Below are positions 19,263-29,542 of a DNA stretch of 64,000 nucleotides, one piece after another. Every line of letters begins with the position of its first letter. The first letter of the stretch is position 1. The notes under the pieces were generated by a model. That model saw only the letters and a list, made by a program, of their open reading frames with translations. It had not been told where the DNA came from and did no database searches. The position numbers were made by a program, and so were the translations under genes. The stretch spans positions 62,001-126,000 of the forward strand of contig LFMX01000001.1 of the NCBI GenBank assembly GCA_001184405.1, read 5' to 3'. Origin of the DNA: Candidatus Burkholderia humilis. Lineage in GTDB: Bacteria; Pseudomonadota; Gammaproteobacteria; Burkholderiales; Burkholderiaceae.

Positions 19263-19641
19263 ATTGCTTACGAATCGGTGGCGATGCGTTCAATCCGCGC
19301 GCTTCCAGCGTGCGCGGCATCGACGGAAAACGCCAGACAGCATCGAGCGCAAGATTGATCGCGTTGAATTCGATGTGCACGAGTGCGTGCAACAGCACCG
19401 CGCGCCCCGCATCCGACTGCATGCTGCGCCGCTTCAGCGACGACGGCTCGACCAGTTCAGGACGCGCCGGACGGCCCAGCAAATCACCGGGTTCTTTCAG
19501 CGGCGCATCCGGATCGATGCGCGCCGCGTCGGCGTGAAGCGCGCGGGCGCGCGCCGCTTTCTCCGCGGGATCGCGAAGGCGAAGAATATCGAGTGCCGTG
19601 CGGCGCGCGCAGGAATCAGGAGAAAACGGGGCGTTCAGCAT
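19263..19641 (-). pseudogene. DUF455 family protein, deleted and interrupted
   Basis: DUF455 proteins are ferritin-like, of unknown function, normally about 270 residues. The start MLNAPFSPDSCARRTALDILRLRDPAEKA, RPARPELVEPSSLKRRSM and LLHALVHIEFNAINLALDAVWRF are present. Then about 60 residues containing metal-binding helices are missing, and PRTLEARGLNASPPIR follows directly. Shortly after that the sequence runs into an IS110-type remnant and the C-terminal half is gone. Clearly inactive. Confidence 0.75.
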
Positions 19642-19823
19642 CGAAATAGGCTCGAAAACGGACTGCGTGGCGGGATTGCGCCGCAAACCGCTAAAATGGT
19701 AATCCCGGCGCGCGGTGACACATCTGCAACAATCGCCGACGCGTACGCCAGGCGCGCATTTTAGCGCCGCGATCCACGCGCCTCATTCCGAACATCATCC
19801 CAAATCCAGCCTCAGGAGACACC

Positions 19824-20348
19824 GTGGCCATCTACAAACTCGGCGACGACGCCCCGACCGTCGACGAAAGCGTGTTTCTCGCGAATACCGCGACCATCAT
19901 CGGCCGCGTGACGCTCGAACAAAACACGAGCGTCTGGTTTGGCGCGACGCTGCGGGGCGATAACGAACCGATCGTCGTCGGCACGGACAGCAACGTGCAG
20001 GAAGGCGCGGTGCTGCATGCCGACCACGGCTTTCCGCTGACGACTGGCGAGGGCGTGACCATCGGCCATCAGGCGATGCTGCACGGTTGCACCATCGGCG
20101 ACGGTTCGCTCGTCGGGATTCAGGCGGTGGTCTTGAATGGCGCGGTTATCGGCCGCAACTGTCTGGTTGGCGCGGGCACGCTCGTCACCGAAGGCAAGCA
20201 GTTTCCGGACAATTCCGTGATTCTCGGCTCGCCCGCGAAAGCCGTGCGGCACGTGACGGAGGCGGATATCGCCCGCATACGCGCATCGGCGGCGAGCTAC
20301 ACCGACCGGCGCGGATTCTATAAGGCGCAACTTCAGCGCATTGGCTGA
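19824..20348 (+). CDS. Gamma-class carbonic anhydrase-like hexapeptide protein
   Basis: This 174-residue left-handed beta-helix protein belongs to the YrdA/PaaY/CaiE group. The three predicted zinc ligands H65, H82 and H87 (in VLHADHGF and IGHQAMLHG) are in place, as are the GRVTLEQNTSVWFGATLRGD start and the LGSPAKAVR end. Family members show carbonic anhydrase or thioesterase activity, or none detectable. The GTG start at 19824 follows AGGAGA at a good distance. hslO follows within 43 bases, so the two may be cotranscribed. Intact. Confidence 0.9.
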   Translation: MAIYKLGDDAPTVDESVFLANTATIIGRVTLEQNTSVWFGATLRGDNEPIVVGTDSNVQEGAVLHADHGFPLTTGEGVTIGHQAMLHGCTIGDGSLVGIQAVVLNGAVIGRNCLVGAGTLVTEGKQFPDNSVILGSPAKAVRHVTEADIARIRASAASYTDRRGFYKAQLQRIG

Positions 20349-20391
20349 TCGTCGAAAGACATCGATGAGCCTCAACACCCAAGGAAGAGTT

Positions 20392-21338
20392 GTGAACGAC
20401 CAGTTGCAAAAATTCATGTTCAACGCGGCGCCCGTGCGCGGCGAAATCGTTTCGCTGCGCAACACGTGGCAGGAAGTGCTGACGCGCCGTCAATATCCGG
20501 CCGCCGTGCGCAACGTGCTCGGCAAAATGATGACCGCGTGCGCGCTGCTGTCGGCGAATCTAAAGTTCGACGGCACGCTCATCATGCAGATTTACGGCGA
20601 TGGCCCCGTCAAGATGCTGGTCGTGCAGTGCAGCTCGAACCTGTCGCTGCGCGCGACGGCCAAGCTCGTCGAAGGCGCGGAAAGCGCGCTCGACGGCGAA
20701 ATGTCGCTGCCGGAACTGCTGAATCGCCACGGCCACGGCCGCTGTGTCATCACGCACCCCACCGACAAGAAGCCCGGCCAGCAGCCGTATCAGGGCATCG
20801 TGCCGCTGTCGGGCAAGCACGGCCCGCTTTCGTCGATGGCCGAAGTCCTCGAGCATTACATGCATCACTCCGAACAGCTCGACACGCGTCTGTGGCTCGC
20901 GGCGGACACGAAGCGCGCGGTCGGCATGCTGCTGCAAAAGCTGCCCGGCGATGGCGGTATCGTCCCGCATCCGGGTGAGCACGATGCGGACACCTGGCAG
21001 CGTGTTTGTCACCTCGGCAGCACGCTTTCGAATGAGGAATTGCTGAAAGAAGAGCCGGAGACGGTGTTCAAGCGCCTCTTCTGGCAGGAAAACGTGCAGC
21101 ATTCGAACCGGCGCCCGCGCGCTTCCAGTGCACCTGTTCGCGCGAAAAGGTCGGCGGCATGCTGAAGATGCTCGGCCGCGAGGAAGTGGACAGCGTGATC
21201 GCGGAACGCGGCCATGTCGAAGTGCATTGCGAGTTCTGCAATCAGCGCTATGAGTTCGACCCGGTCGATGTTGAGCAACTTTTCGTTTCGAAAGAAATCA
21301 CCCAAGGGGTGAGTCAGGCGTCGGATCAGCGGCGCTAA
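20392..21338 (+). pseudogene. hslO: Redox chaperone Hsp33, frameshifted before the zinc domain
   Basis: Hsp33 is an ATP-independent holdase switched on by oxidation of four zinc-binding cysteines. From GTG 20392 (AAGGAAGAG upstream) the core domain reads well (DQLQKFMFNAAPVRGEIVSLRNTWQEVL and onward to ETVFKRLFWQENVQH). One T is missing in what should be CATTTCGAA (about 21105), and the frame ends at 21165 in junk. The proper C-terminal domain, with FQCTCSREKVGGMLKML and CEFCNQRYEF (CxC and CxxC), is complete in the next frame to TAA 21338. As read, the redox switch is cut off. A one-base homopolymer change could be a sequencing error, so this lesion is less certain than others. Confidence 0.85.
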
Positions 21339-21419
21339 GTGCGGGCACCGGTATCTCAATTTATCCCGCGCTATGATTGAAGTTCCGTTTGTTTCGTCCG
21401 GCCCGCTGGAGGTCGAATT

Positions 21420-21770
21420 ATGAAAACCGCAACACTCAACTGGAAACGCTCGTCGCTTTCGCTGTGTTTGATCGGCGTCGCGCTGATCGCGGGCTGCACG
21501 ATGGATCCGCCCGGCCCCTCGCCGATCTACAGCCGCCTGCCAAATACGCCGATGCCGCAGCAGCAGACGCTCACGCCCGAGCAGCAGATGCAGCGCTATA
21601 ACGCCATCGACAAGCAGGCGCTGGCTGAATCGCAGAAGGCGGCCGACGCCAAGATGATGTCGAACTACTACACGCCGCCGGTCAACGTGTACGGCGGTTA
21701 CTCCAGCGGCGGCTGGGGCGGTCCTTACTGGGGCACCGGCATCGGCTTCGGTACAGGCTACGCCTGGTAA
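21420..21770 (+). CDS. Small lipoprotein
   Basis: This 116-residue protein has an N-terminal signal ending in the lipobox LIAGC (Cys26), so it should be acylated and membrane-anchored. The mature part has a Pro/Gln-rich linker, TLTPEQQMQRYNAIDKQALAESQKAADAK, then a Tyr/Gly-rich tail with GGYSSGGWGGPYWG. No enzymatic domain is seen. It is monocistronic, with its own promoter region and the strong terminator at 21793-21826. Function unknown. Confidence 0.85.
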   Translation: MKTATLNWKRSSLSLCLIGVALIAGCTMDPPGPSPIYSRLPNTPMPQQQTLTPEQQMQRYNAIDKQALAESQKAADAKMMSNYYTPPVNVYGGYSSGGWGGPYWGTGIGFGTGYAW

Positions 21771-21792
21771 GCATCTAAAAAGCCGCAAAAAC

Positions 21793-21826
21793 AAAATGGC
21801 GCAGTCGTGTGACTGCGCCATTTTTT
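21793..21826. terminator. Bidirectional terminator
   Basis: A 14-bp perfect stem (21793-21806 with 21811-21824) with loop GTGT, A-run before and T-run after. It serves the lipoprotein on the plus strand and the esterase pseudogene on the minus strand. Confidence 0.9.
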
Positions 21827-22769
21827 ATGCCGCCGCCAAGTTTCGTTCGATCAGAAACGATGCGATGCGGTCATAACAGGCGCTCACTTCGGCAAGCGTC
21901 GTTGCGCGCATCGCGCCGTGCACCAAGCCGTGCGCGCGCCATACGTGCGCCTCGCCGCCCGCATCGTTGATCCGCTTTGCATATTCGATGCACTGATCGC
22001 GCAGCACGCCTGCATCGCCACGACGACGAGCGCGGGCGCAAGGCCGTCGAAGCGCGCGCATTCGAGCGGCATCGCGCGAGGCGTGCGGCGAGCGTGTTCG
22101 TCGGGCGCGTAGAGCGCGATGGAATCGGCGAGGCCGCGTGCGGTGAGCATCGGCGCATCGGCATGTTCGCGGATCGATGCAAACGCGCAATCCGCCGTGA
22201 GCACCGGATAGATCAGTACCTGCGCCATCGGCGATGCCGGCGATGTCTCTGCGCGCCCGCGTAACGCGACGCACAGCGCTGCCGCCAGCGTGCCGCCCGC
22301 GCTGTCGCCGGCCACCGCGCGGCGGGTGGTATCGAACGGCAGCGAGGTCGAATCCAGCGCGTCCCAGACGGTGAGGCCGTCGTCGAGCGGCGCCGGGATA
22401 ACAGGCTTCGGGCGCAAGCCGGTAATCGACCGCGACGATGGCCAGATCGATGCGCTCGAGCAGTGCGTGCGCAAACCAGTCGTGCGTCGTATGGCTGCCG
22501 TTCGTCCAGCCGACGGCGTGAAAGAACACGAGCACCGGCCAGCCGTTCGCGGGGGCATCGCCTGCCGGGACGAAACAACGCGTCATGGCGCCGCCGATGC
22601 GCTGGTCCGTCACGACAAGCGGCCGCGGCGCGGGCGACGTGAAGTGCGCGCATTGACGCGCAAAGGCGGCGCGGCGCGAAGGCCAGTCATCGGTTGCGCT
22701 GGCGAAGCGCGCGGCGGTATCGATGAAAGCCTGCATGCCGTCGCTCAGAGGAAACAAAGCGTCGTTCAT
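21825..22769 (-). pseudogene. Alpha/beta hydrolase (HSL-type esterase), frameshifted
   Basis: The start MNDALFPLSDGMQAFIDTAARF at 22769 leads to VLVFFHAVGW (oxyanion region, where HGGG is normal) and AIVAVDYRLAPEACYP. A one-base change near 22395 shifts the frame to LDDGLTVWDALD, VAGDSAGGTLAAAL (nucleophile Ser of GDSAG) and YPVLTADC. A second shift near 21990 returns to the first frame, with the catalytic-His segment HGLVHGAM and FLIERNLAAA. All three catalytic regions can be found but never in one frame, so the protein should be inactive. The expected length is about 310 residues. Confidence 0.8.
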
Positions 22770-22840
22770 GATGTGCAAAAGATAAAAGGCGTATGCCCGC
22801 TGCGGACATACGCCATCAACATTGAATGCCGCGCAGCGCG

Positions 22841-24093
22841 TCAGGCCGGCGTCGGGACCGGCAGACGTTCCTTGGCGTTGACGAACACCGCGAGAATCAG
22901 CGAACCGATCAACCCCACTACCCCCGCCAGAACGAACGCGCTGACGAAGCTGCCGGTGCTCTGGATCAGAAACCCCGTCACGGCCGGACCGACAATTCCC
23001 GAACAGTTCGCCAGACCGTGCATGAACCCGCTCGCGGTGCCCACCTGATGGCGCGGCACGCTGTCCTGAATGATCGCCCAGTACGCGGGACCCGCGAGCA
23101 TCAGGAACCCGATGGCAACCGTCATCACGGTCACGGCGGTCCACACTTCATCGACGATGCCGGTCAGCGCCACGCAACCCGCCGCGATCAGAAACGACGT
23201 CACGAGCACGACCTTGCGCGACAACATGCGGCGTCCGGTGCGCTTGTAGATGGCATCGACGATAAAACCGCCCGTAAAGTAGCCGATTGTGCCGGTAATC
23301 CACGGCAGCGAACTCACGAGGCTCATGTCTTTCAGGCTGATGTTGCGCGCATCGACCAGGTAGCTCGGAAACCAGGTGATGAAAAAGAACAGGATGTAGT
23401 TGTAGCAAAAGAGCGAGATGCCAGTGGTCAGCACGAAGCGCGTGGTCACCACTTCGCGGATCGACACTTTCTCGCCGTGCGAAGCCCGAACCGGTTCCTG
23501 ACCCGCTTCGATCTGCGCGAGTTCCGCAGGAGTCATGCGCGGATGTTGCGCGGGGGTTCCGTGGACACGCGGCGCCACAGGATCACCCAGAAAATGCCGA
23601 GCACGCCCATCACGATGAACGCCGCGCGCCAGCCGAACGTGAGCGCCAGAAAGCCGACGATCGGCCCGCCCGACTGACCGATACCCGCCGCCGATGCGCG
23701 CTCGTTGATCGGGAACCACGTGTTGACAACCTTATTGGCGGTCGCGGCGTTCGGACCTTCGCCCATGCCGAACACGATGCGTAGCGTGAGCATCGACCAG
23801 AAGCCGGAAACGGTCGCCGTCAGCGCGCACGCGATGGACCAGCCGGTCATCGACCAGCTCAGCACGCGCCGTCCGCCGAAGCGGTCGGAAAAGTAGCCGC
23901 CGAGAAAATTTAACAAGGCGTAACCGACCGAAAAGGCCCCGAAAATAATACCTTTTTCACTCGCCGTCAGGTGATAGTCGTGCGTGATGAAGGGCATCGC
24001 GATCGACAGCGCCGAGCGGTCGATGTAGTTGATGAGCGTGGCGAGCAGCAGCATCGCCAGAATGGTCGAGCGGTATTGTCCGCGCAGTTTCAT
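22841..24093 (-). pseudogene. MFS transporter (ACS family), frameshifted
   Basis: Anion:cation symporters of this type usually take up sugar acids such as galactarate, glucarate or galactonate. MKLRGQYRSTILAMLLLATLINYIDRSALSIAMPFI, FGGRRVLSW, RIVFGMGEGPNAATANKVVNTWFP and GWRAAFIVMGVLGIFW make a normal N-terminal half. A run of five C near 23547 (four expected) then shifts the frame. The C-terminal half from HPRMTPAELAQIEAG to the end, with its six helices, is open in the next frame. It is followed on the same strand by the esterase pseudogene, perhaps one catabolic unit. Confidence 0.85.
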
Positions 24094-24241
24094 GCTTCGT
24101 GTCTCCGTTATTGCCCTGTGCCTGTCGCGTTTCGCAAGCGCAGGCTCCGATGCTTGTCATCCTAAAGCCAGATGTCGCCGCAAGCCATGCGCCGCCGATA
24201 CGAACGCGCGCGCTAATCTCACGCCTTGGAACGCGGCGCGC

Positions 24242-25407
24242 TCAGAATTTGTGGCGCAGCCCGATCACCGTGCCGATCTGCCGGTTCGTCGATGCGGGCG
24301 ACAGCGCCCACAGTTGCGCCACTGCGTTCTGCCCGGTCGAATCGCGGCCCGATGCTTGCTGGCCCATGACCATCGCATAGACGTCGGTGCGCTTGGACAG
24401 GAAGTAGTCGATCGACACATCGGCTTCGTGATACGTGACCTTGCCCGCCTCGCCGTTGCGCACGGGCGCGCCGTGAATGTACTGATACGACGCGCCGAGC
24501 TTGAGCGACGGCGTGATCGAGTAACCGAGCGCGATTTCCGCCGTGTTGAACGCGGCCGTTCCTTCATAGCCCGAAGGGTTCAGGCCGCCGAGCGCGCCGA
24601 GTCCGCGAAAGCGCACGTTGTGGTGTACGTGACCGCGGCGGTCAGATCGCCGAACGCATAGCTCGTCGATGCCGCGAACGTGTTCAGCGTGCACGCCGAT
24701 GCATAGCCCGAGAAAATGCGGTACGCGGACATATTGCTCGCCGTCGTGCTCGACGACGGGTTGTTGCCGTAGTACGAGAAGTTCGGATCGCGCGCATCGA
24801 GATAGGCGACGCCCACGAACAGCGGGCCCTGACTGTACGAAGCGCCCACGGAATACGCGCGGTTACGCTCGAAATCGCCCGCTACGCCGCCCAGACTAAA
24901 GACGCCGCCGAACTTGAAGCCGTGAATGTCCTTGCTCGCATACTTCACGGCGTTGTTCAGGCGATAGTCGTTGCCAAGGTTATCGAACTCTGCGGGGTGG
25001 TTGATCAGCAGCGCGGTGTTGGCGCGAGCAGGTTCAGCGTAATCGACGATCGAATCGTACTGACGGCCGAGCGTGAGCGTGCCATACGGGCTGGCGAGGC
25101 CGACATAGGCTTGACGCCCGAACATCGCGCCGCCTTGCCCGAGTGCGCCGGTCAGCACCGAGAAGCCGCTTTCGAGCCTGAAGATCGCCTGATAGCCGCC
25201 GCCCAGGTCTTCGGTGCCGAACATCCCCCAACGATTGCCCTGATACCAGCCCGCCTGCGTGGCGAACTGATGCGCGCCGTTGACGTTGTTGACGTAGATC
25301 AGTCCGGCATCGATCACGCCGTATAGCGACACGCTGCTTTGCGCGTGGCCGAGCATCGGTAGCAGGAGCGCGATCGAGGTCGCGGCACAGTGTTTTGCGT
25401 ACTTCAC
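24242..25407 (-). pseudogene. OpcP-type porin, frameshifted
   Basis: GTG 25407 (AAGGAG upstream) opens a signal peptide ending GHAQ and SSVSLYGVIDAGLIYV, then RWGMFGTEDLGGGYQAIFRLESGF and FGRQAYVGLASPYGTLTLGRQYD. Near 24614 a two-base gain (AC/CA) shifts the frame. The last strands, with ALGGLNPSGYEGTAAFNTAEIALGY and the terminal IGTVIGLRHKF, lie in another frame. Loss of the last third of the barrel prevents folding. It diverges from a GntR pseudogene and probably served the same lost catabolic function. Confidence 0.85.
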
Positions 25408-25724
25408 GAAGGGTGTCTCCTTACCGGTTCCACACCGGTTCAGTTCGTTGATGTTTGCGTTGGGGCGTGTCGTGCGAATTGCGCTGCCGAATAGGAATCG
25501 CATGCTATCGACGGGACCGCCTTCTGGAAACACGGCCGCCGCGTGAAGGCTACAGCCAGTTCCACGCAATGAGATTTGATCGAGAGACTTCTGGATTACC
25601 CGGAACGCCGGACGTATCGATGGGCTTCGTCATGGGGGGAAGGATGCGTGCGCGGCATCTGGCTATAATCCGCAGGACTCACACCACGCGCGACCTTTCG
25701 TCGGCACACGACACGCAGCCCTTC
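25408..25724. promoter_or_regulatory. Divergent porin/GntR promoter region
   Basis: A perfect TATAAT at 25664-25669 points to a plus-strand promoter for the GntR gene starting at 25725. No strong -35 or operator palindrome is evident. Confidence 0.4.
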
Positions 25725-26460
25725 ATGACGCCGCCCCGCCTCCGTTTCCCCCCGACTCCTACGTTCCGCTCTACACCCAGATCAAGGAAACGCTGCGCGC
25801 GGGTATCCTCGATGGCCACCACCGCACAGCCGCATGCCCTCCGAGAGCGAGTTGCATGCGATGTTCGATGTCAGCCGCATCACGATTCGTCAGGCGCTCG
25901 GCGATCTGCAGAAGGAAGGACTCGTCTTCAAGGTTCACGGCAAAGGCTCGTTCGTTTCGCAGCCGAAGGCGTTTCAGAACATCACGTCCTTGCAGGGGTT
26001 TGCCGAAGCGATGTCGTGCAGCGGCCACAAGATCATCAATCGTGTCGTGAAGTTTCGCTTCGTGCCCGCGCCCGCCGATGTCTCCGCGCGCCTGGCGCTG
26101 CTCGCACGAACGCAGGTTGCCGAGATTCATCGCGTGCGCCAGCTCAACCGCTCGGCGGTATCGTATGAAATAACGTATTTGCCCGAGCCGCTCGGCCGCA
26201 AACTCGAACGCGCAGATCTCGTCACGCGCGACATCTTCCTGATTCTCGAAAACGACTGCGCCTTGCCGCTGGGCGGCGCGGATCTTGCCATCGATGCCGT
26301 CGCGGCCAAGCCCGGAATCGCGCGTGCGCTGGCCATCGGCGCGAGCGAACCGCTGTTGCGCATCGAGCGTCTACGCACGACGCCGATGGACAGCCCGTGG
26401 ACTTCGAGTACCTCTATTTTCGTGGCGACACATTCCAGTACCGCTTGCGTATCGATTGCG
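25725..26460 (+). pseudogene. GntR/HutC-type regulator, frameshifted
   Basis: The ancestral protein can be rebuilt from pieces: a short Pro-rich start, PDSYVPLYTQIKETLRAGILDG, then RMPSESELHAMFDVSRITIRQALGDLQKEGLVFKVHGKGSFVSQP (winged helix), a UTRA ligand-binding domain, and FEYLYFRGDTFQYRLRID. At least three shifts are needed: two before the helix-turn-helix (25740-25835) and one near 26390. The natural stop after RLRID also seems lost. It stands in front of the flavoprotein/ABC operon and was probably its regulator. Confidence 0.75.
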
Positions 26461-26625
26461 CGTCGGTGTCTTCGCGTCGTTATTCGGCGCACGCAAAAGC
26501 AAAGCAGAAACGATTGATTCCCCGCCTTCGCATCGGCTCATACAATCTGGTCCTAATTTGTCGTAACAAGATACGCCGGACAGCCGATGCAATCCCGCTC
26601 GCTGTGGCGTCACGTCCTCACGAGC

Positions 26626-28258
26626 ATGCAGACACACGAACTCGAATACGACATCGTCGTGGTCGGCGGCGGCACTGACGGCCCGATGGCCGCCATCAAG
26701 GCGAAGCAGCGCAATCCCGCCCTGCGCGTGCTGCTTATCGATAAAGCGCACGTCAAACGCAGCGGCGCCATTTCGATGGGCATGGACGGCCTGAACAACG
26801 CCATCATTCCCGGCCACGCGACGCCCGAGCAGTACGTGAAGGAAATCACCGTGGCGAACGACGGCATCGTCAATCAGGCCACCGTCTATGCGTACGCGAA
26901 GCATAGTTTCAAGACCATCGAAGAACTGGATCGCTGGGGCGTGAAGTTCGAAAAGGATCCCACCGGCGACTACGCCGTGCGCAAGGTGCATCACATGGAC
27001 GCGTATGTCTTGCCGATGCCCGAAGGCCACGACGTCAAGAAGGTGCTCTATCGTCAGTTGAAGCGGGCCCGCGTGGAGATCACGAATCGCGTCGTCGCGC
27101 CGCGCCTTCTGACCGGCGCTGACGGTGAGATCGCGGGCGTGATGGGTTTCGATTGCCGAAGTGCGGACTTCTACGTGATTCGCGCGAAGGCCGTGATTCT
27201 TTGCTGCGGCGCGGCCGGTCGATTGGGTCTGCCCGCATCGGGCTATCTAATGGGCAGGCACCTACGAGAATCCGACCAACGCCGGCGATGGTTACGCAAT
27301 GGCGTATCACGCGGGCGCGGAGCGCGCCAATCTCGAGTGCTTCCAGATCAATCCGCTGATCAAGGACTACAACGGTCCGGCCTGCGCCTATGTGACGGGG
27401 CCGCTTGGCGGCTATACCGCGAACGGCAAGGGCGAGCGTTTCATCGAATGCGATTACTGGAGTGGGCAGATGATGTGGGAGTCCTATCAGGAACTCCAGA
27501 GCGGCAACGGCCCGGTCTTTCTCAAGCTCGATCACCTCGCCGAAGAAACCATTCAAACGATCGAAACGATTCTGCACTCGAACGAACGTCCGAGCCGCGG
27601 ACGTTTTCATGCGCGGCGCGGCAACGACTACCGCACGCGGATGATCGAGATACATATCTACGAGATCGGCTTGTGCAGCGGACACAGCGCATCGGGCATA
27701 TGGGTCGATGAACACGCGCGCATCTCCGTGCAAGGGCTATACGCGGCGGGCAACATGGCCGCCGTGCCGCACAACTACATGCTCGGCGCGTTCACGTATG
27801 GCTGGTTCGCGGGCGAGGACGCCGTTGCGCATATCGAGGGCCGCGATCTGCCTGCGCTCGATCAAGCGCAAGTCGATGCGGAACGCGCGCGCATTTTCGC
27901 TCCGCTCGAACATGCTCGCGGTCTGCCGCCCGCGCAGGTCGAATACAAGCTGCGCCGCTTCGTCAACGACTATCTTCAGCCGCCGAAGGCTACCCGGCGC
28001 ATGGAGATCGGCTTGCAGCGTTTTGAAGAAATCCGCGAAGACATGGCGCAGTTGCGCGCCGCCGATGCGCACGAACTCATGCGCGCGGCCGAAGTCGCCG
28101 CCATTCTCGATTGCGCGAAAATGGCCGCGCGTGCATCGCTTTATCGCACGGAAAGCCGGTGGGGGTTTTATCACCATCGCGTGGACTTTCCCGAGCGCAA
28201 CGATGACGAATGGTTCTGCCATGCGCATCTGAAGAAGGATGCATGGGGGCGCATGAGA
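26626..28258 (+). pseudogene. Fumarate reductase/APS reductase-like flavoprotein, broken
   Basis: The FAD-binding start DIVVVGGGTDGPMAAIKAKQ follows ATG 26626. KRSGAISMGMDGLNNAIIPGH resembles flavoproteins of the adenylylsulfate-reductase/fumarate-reductase superfamily. Near 27255 an indel shifts the frame within the expected YENPTNAGDGYAMAYHAGA. The remainder (CFQINPLIKDYNGPACAYVTGPLGGY, GIWVDEHARISVQGLYAAGNMA, YHHRVDFPERNDDEWFCHAHLKKDA) is open in the next frame. At about 28258 the C-terminus is replaced by an out-of-frame join to a truncated substrate-binding protein. In intact relatives I expect a ferredoxin gene between the two, here deleted. Confidence 0.8.
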
Positions 28259-29534
28259 CGGCAAGTACAAGGACGCGCAATACGACATCCAGTGGAAGAA
28301 CTTCACGAGCGGCGCGCCCATCACCAACGAGATGGTCGCGGGCAAGCTCGATTTCGGTTCGATGGCCGATTTCCCCGGCGTGCTCAACGGCGGTGCGAAT
28401 CAGAAAGCGGGCAAGCGCAGCATCTTCATCAGCGTACTGTCGGGCAGTGTGCGCGGCAGCGGCAGCGGCAGCGGCAGCGGCAATGGCAATGGCAATGGCA
28501 ATGGCATCGTCGTGCCGGCGGATTCGCCGTTGCAATCCATCGCCGATCTGGAGGGCAAGACGATTTCCGTGCCGTTCGCATCGACATCGCATGGCATGTT
28601 GTTGCGGGCGATCGCGGCGCAAGGCTGGGATCCTGAACGCGATGTGAACATCGTCACGCAATCGCCCGAAGTGGCCGGGCCCGCGTTGCAGACGCACAAG
28701 ATCGATGCGCATGCGGACTTCGTGCCCTTCGCCGAACTGTTCCCGTATCGTGGCTTCGCGCGCAAGATCTATGACAGCTCGCAGGCCGATGCGCCCACGC
28801 TGCACGGCACGCTCGTGGAGAAGGATTACGCGCAGAAGTATCCGGAAGTGGTGATCGCGTATCTGCGTGCGGTGATCGAAGCGAATCGGTTGCTCACGGC
28901 CGAGCCCGAAAAGTACAGCGAGCTGATTGCGAGGGTGACGGGCATCGAGCCGGAAGTCGATTATCTGTTCCACAGTCCGCTCGGTTTGCAAACGCGCGAT
29001 CTCACATGGAAGCCGGAATATCGCAAGGCCGTGCAGACATCGTTCGATACGCTCAAGTTGCTCAAGCGCGCCGACGGCGATCTCAACGCAAACGCGTTCA
29101 TCGACGACTGCTATCTGCGTGCGGCATTCAGGGCTGAGCATCTCGACTACGACGCGGCATTGCGAAATTATGCGCAAACGCCGCTCGTCGCCAATGATGC
29201 GCTCACGGGCAAGCCGATTGCGAAGACCGATCGCGTCGCGCAAATCTGGGTGCGCGGCGAGCAAAAGGTGCGCAGTTATGTGTCGCCGGAAAAAGCCGTG
29301 CAGCAAATCGGCAAGCTCGAAAGCCAAGGCAAGCAAGTGCGCGCGTTCTATGCGCAGGATCGCGAAAGCGGTATCAAGCTGCTGGGCAATCAGGCGTGGT
29401 TTGCCAGGAACAGCGATGGTCAACTGAACGCGTTTTTGCTGAAGGATCGTGCGCAGGCGTGGGTCACGCAGCACGGCGGACAGGTGCTCGACTTTGCCGC
29501 CGCACGCCAGCCTACCGCACTCGCGAATCGTTGA
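28259..29534 (+). pseudogene. ABC substrate-binding protein (NrtA/SsuA-like), N-terminus deleted
   Basis: The remaining frame reads KYKDAQYDIQWKNFTSGAPITNEMVAGKLDFGSMADFPGVLNGG and runs to a TGA at 29534 without further damage. It includes IVVPADSPLQSIADLEGKTISVPFASTSHGMLLRAIAAQGWDP and the TWKPEYRKAV region. The signal peptide and about 80 first residues are missing because of the deletion that also removed the flavoprotein end, so it cannot be exported. In a loop, (GS)4(GN)4 has been expanded by a hexanucleotide repeat (28455-28502). Relatives bind nitrate, sulfonates or similar anions; the ligand here is unknown. Confidence 0.8.
28455..28502 (+). repeat. Hexanucleotide repeat (GGCAGC)4(GGCAAT)4
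   Basis: Forty-eight bases of in-frame hexamers encode GSGSGSGSGNGNGNGN inside the substrate-binding protein, where relatives would be expected to have only one or two such pairs. Confidence 0.9.
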
Positions 29535-29542
29535 GGCTGCAT

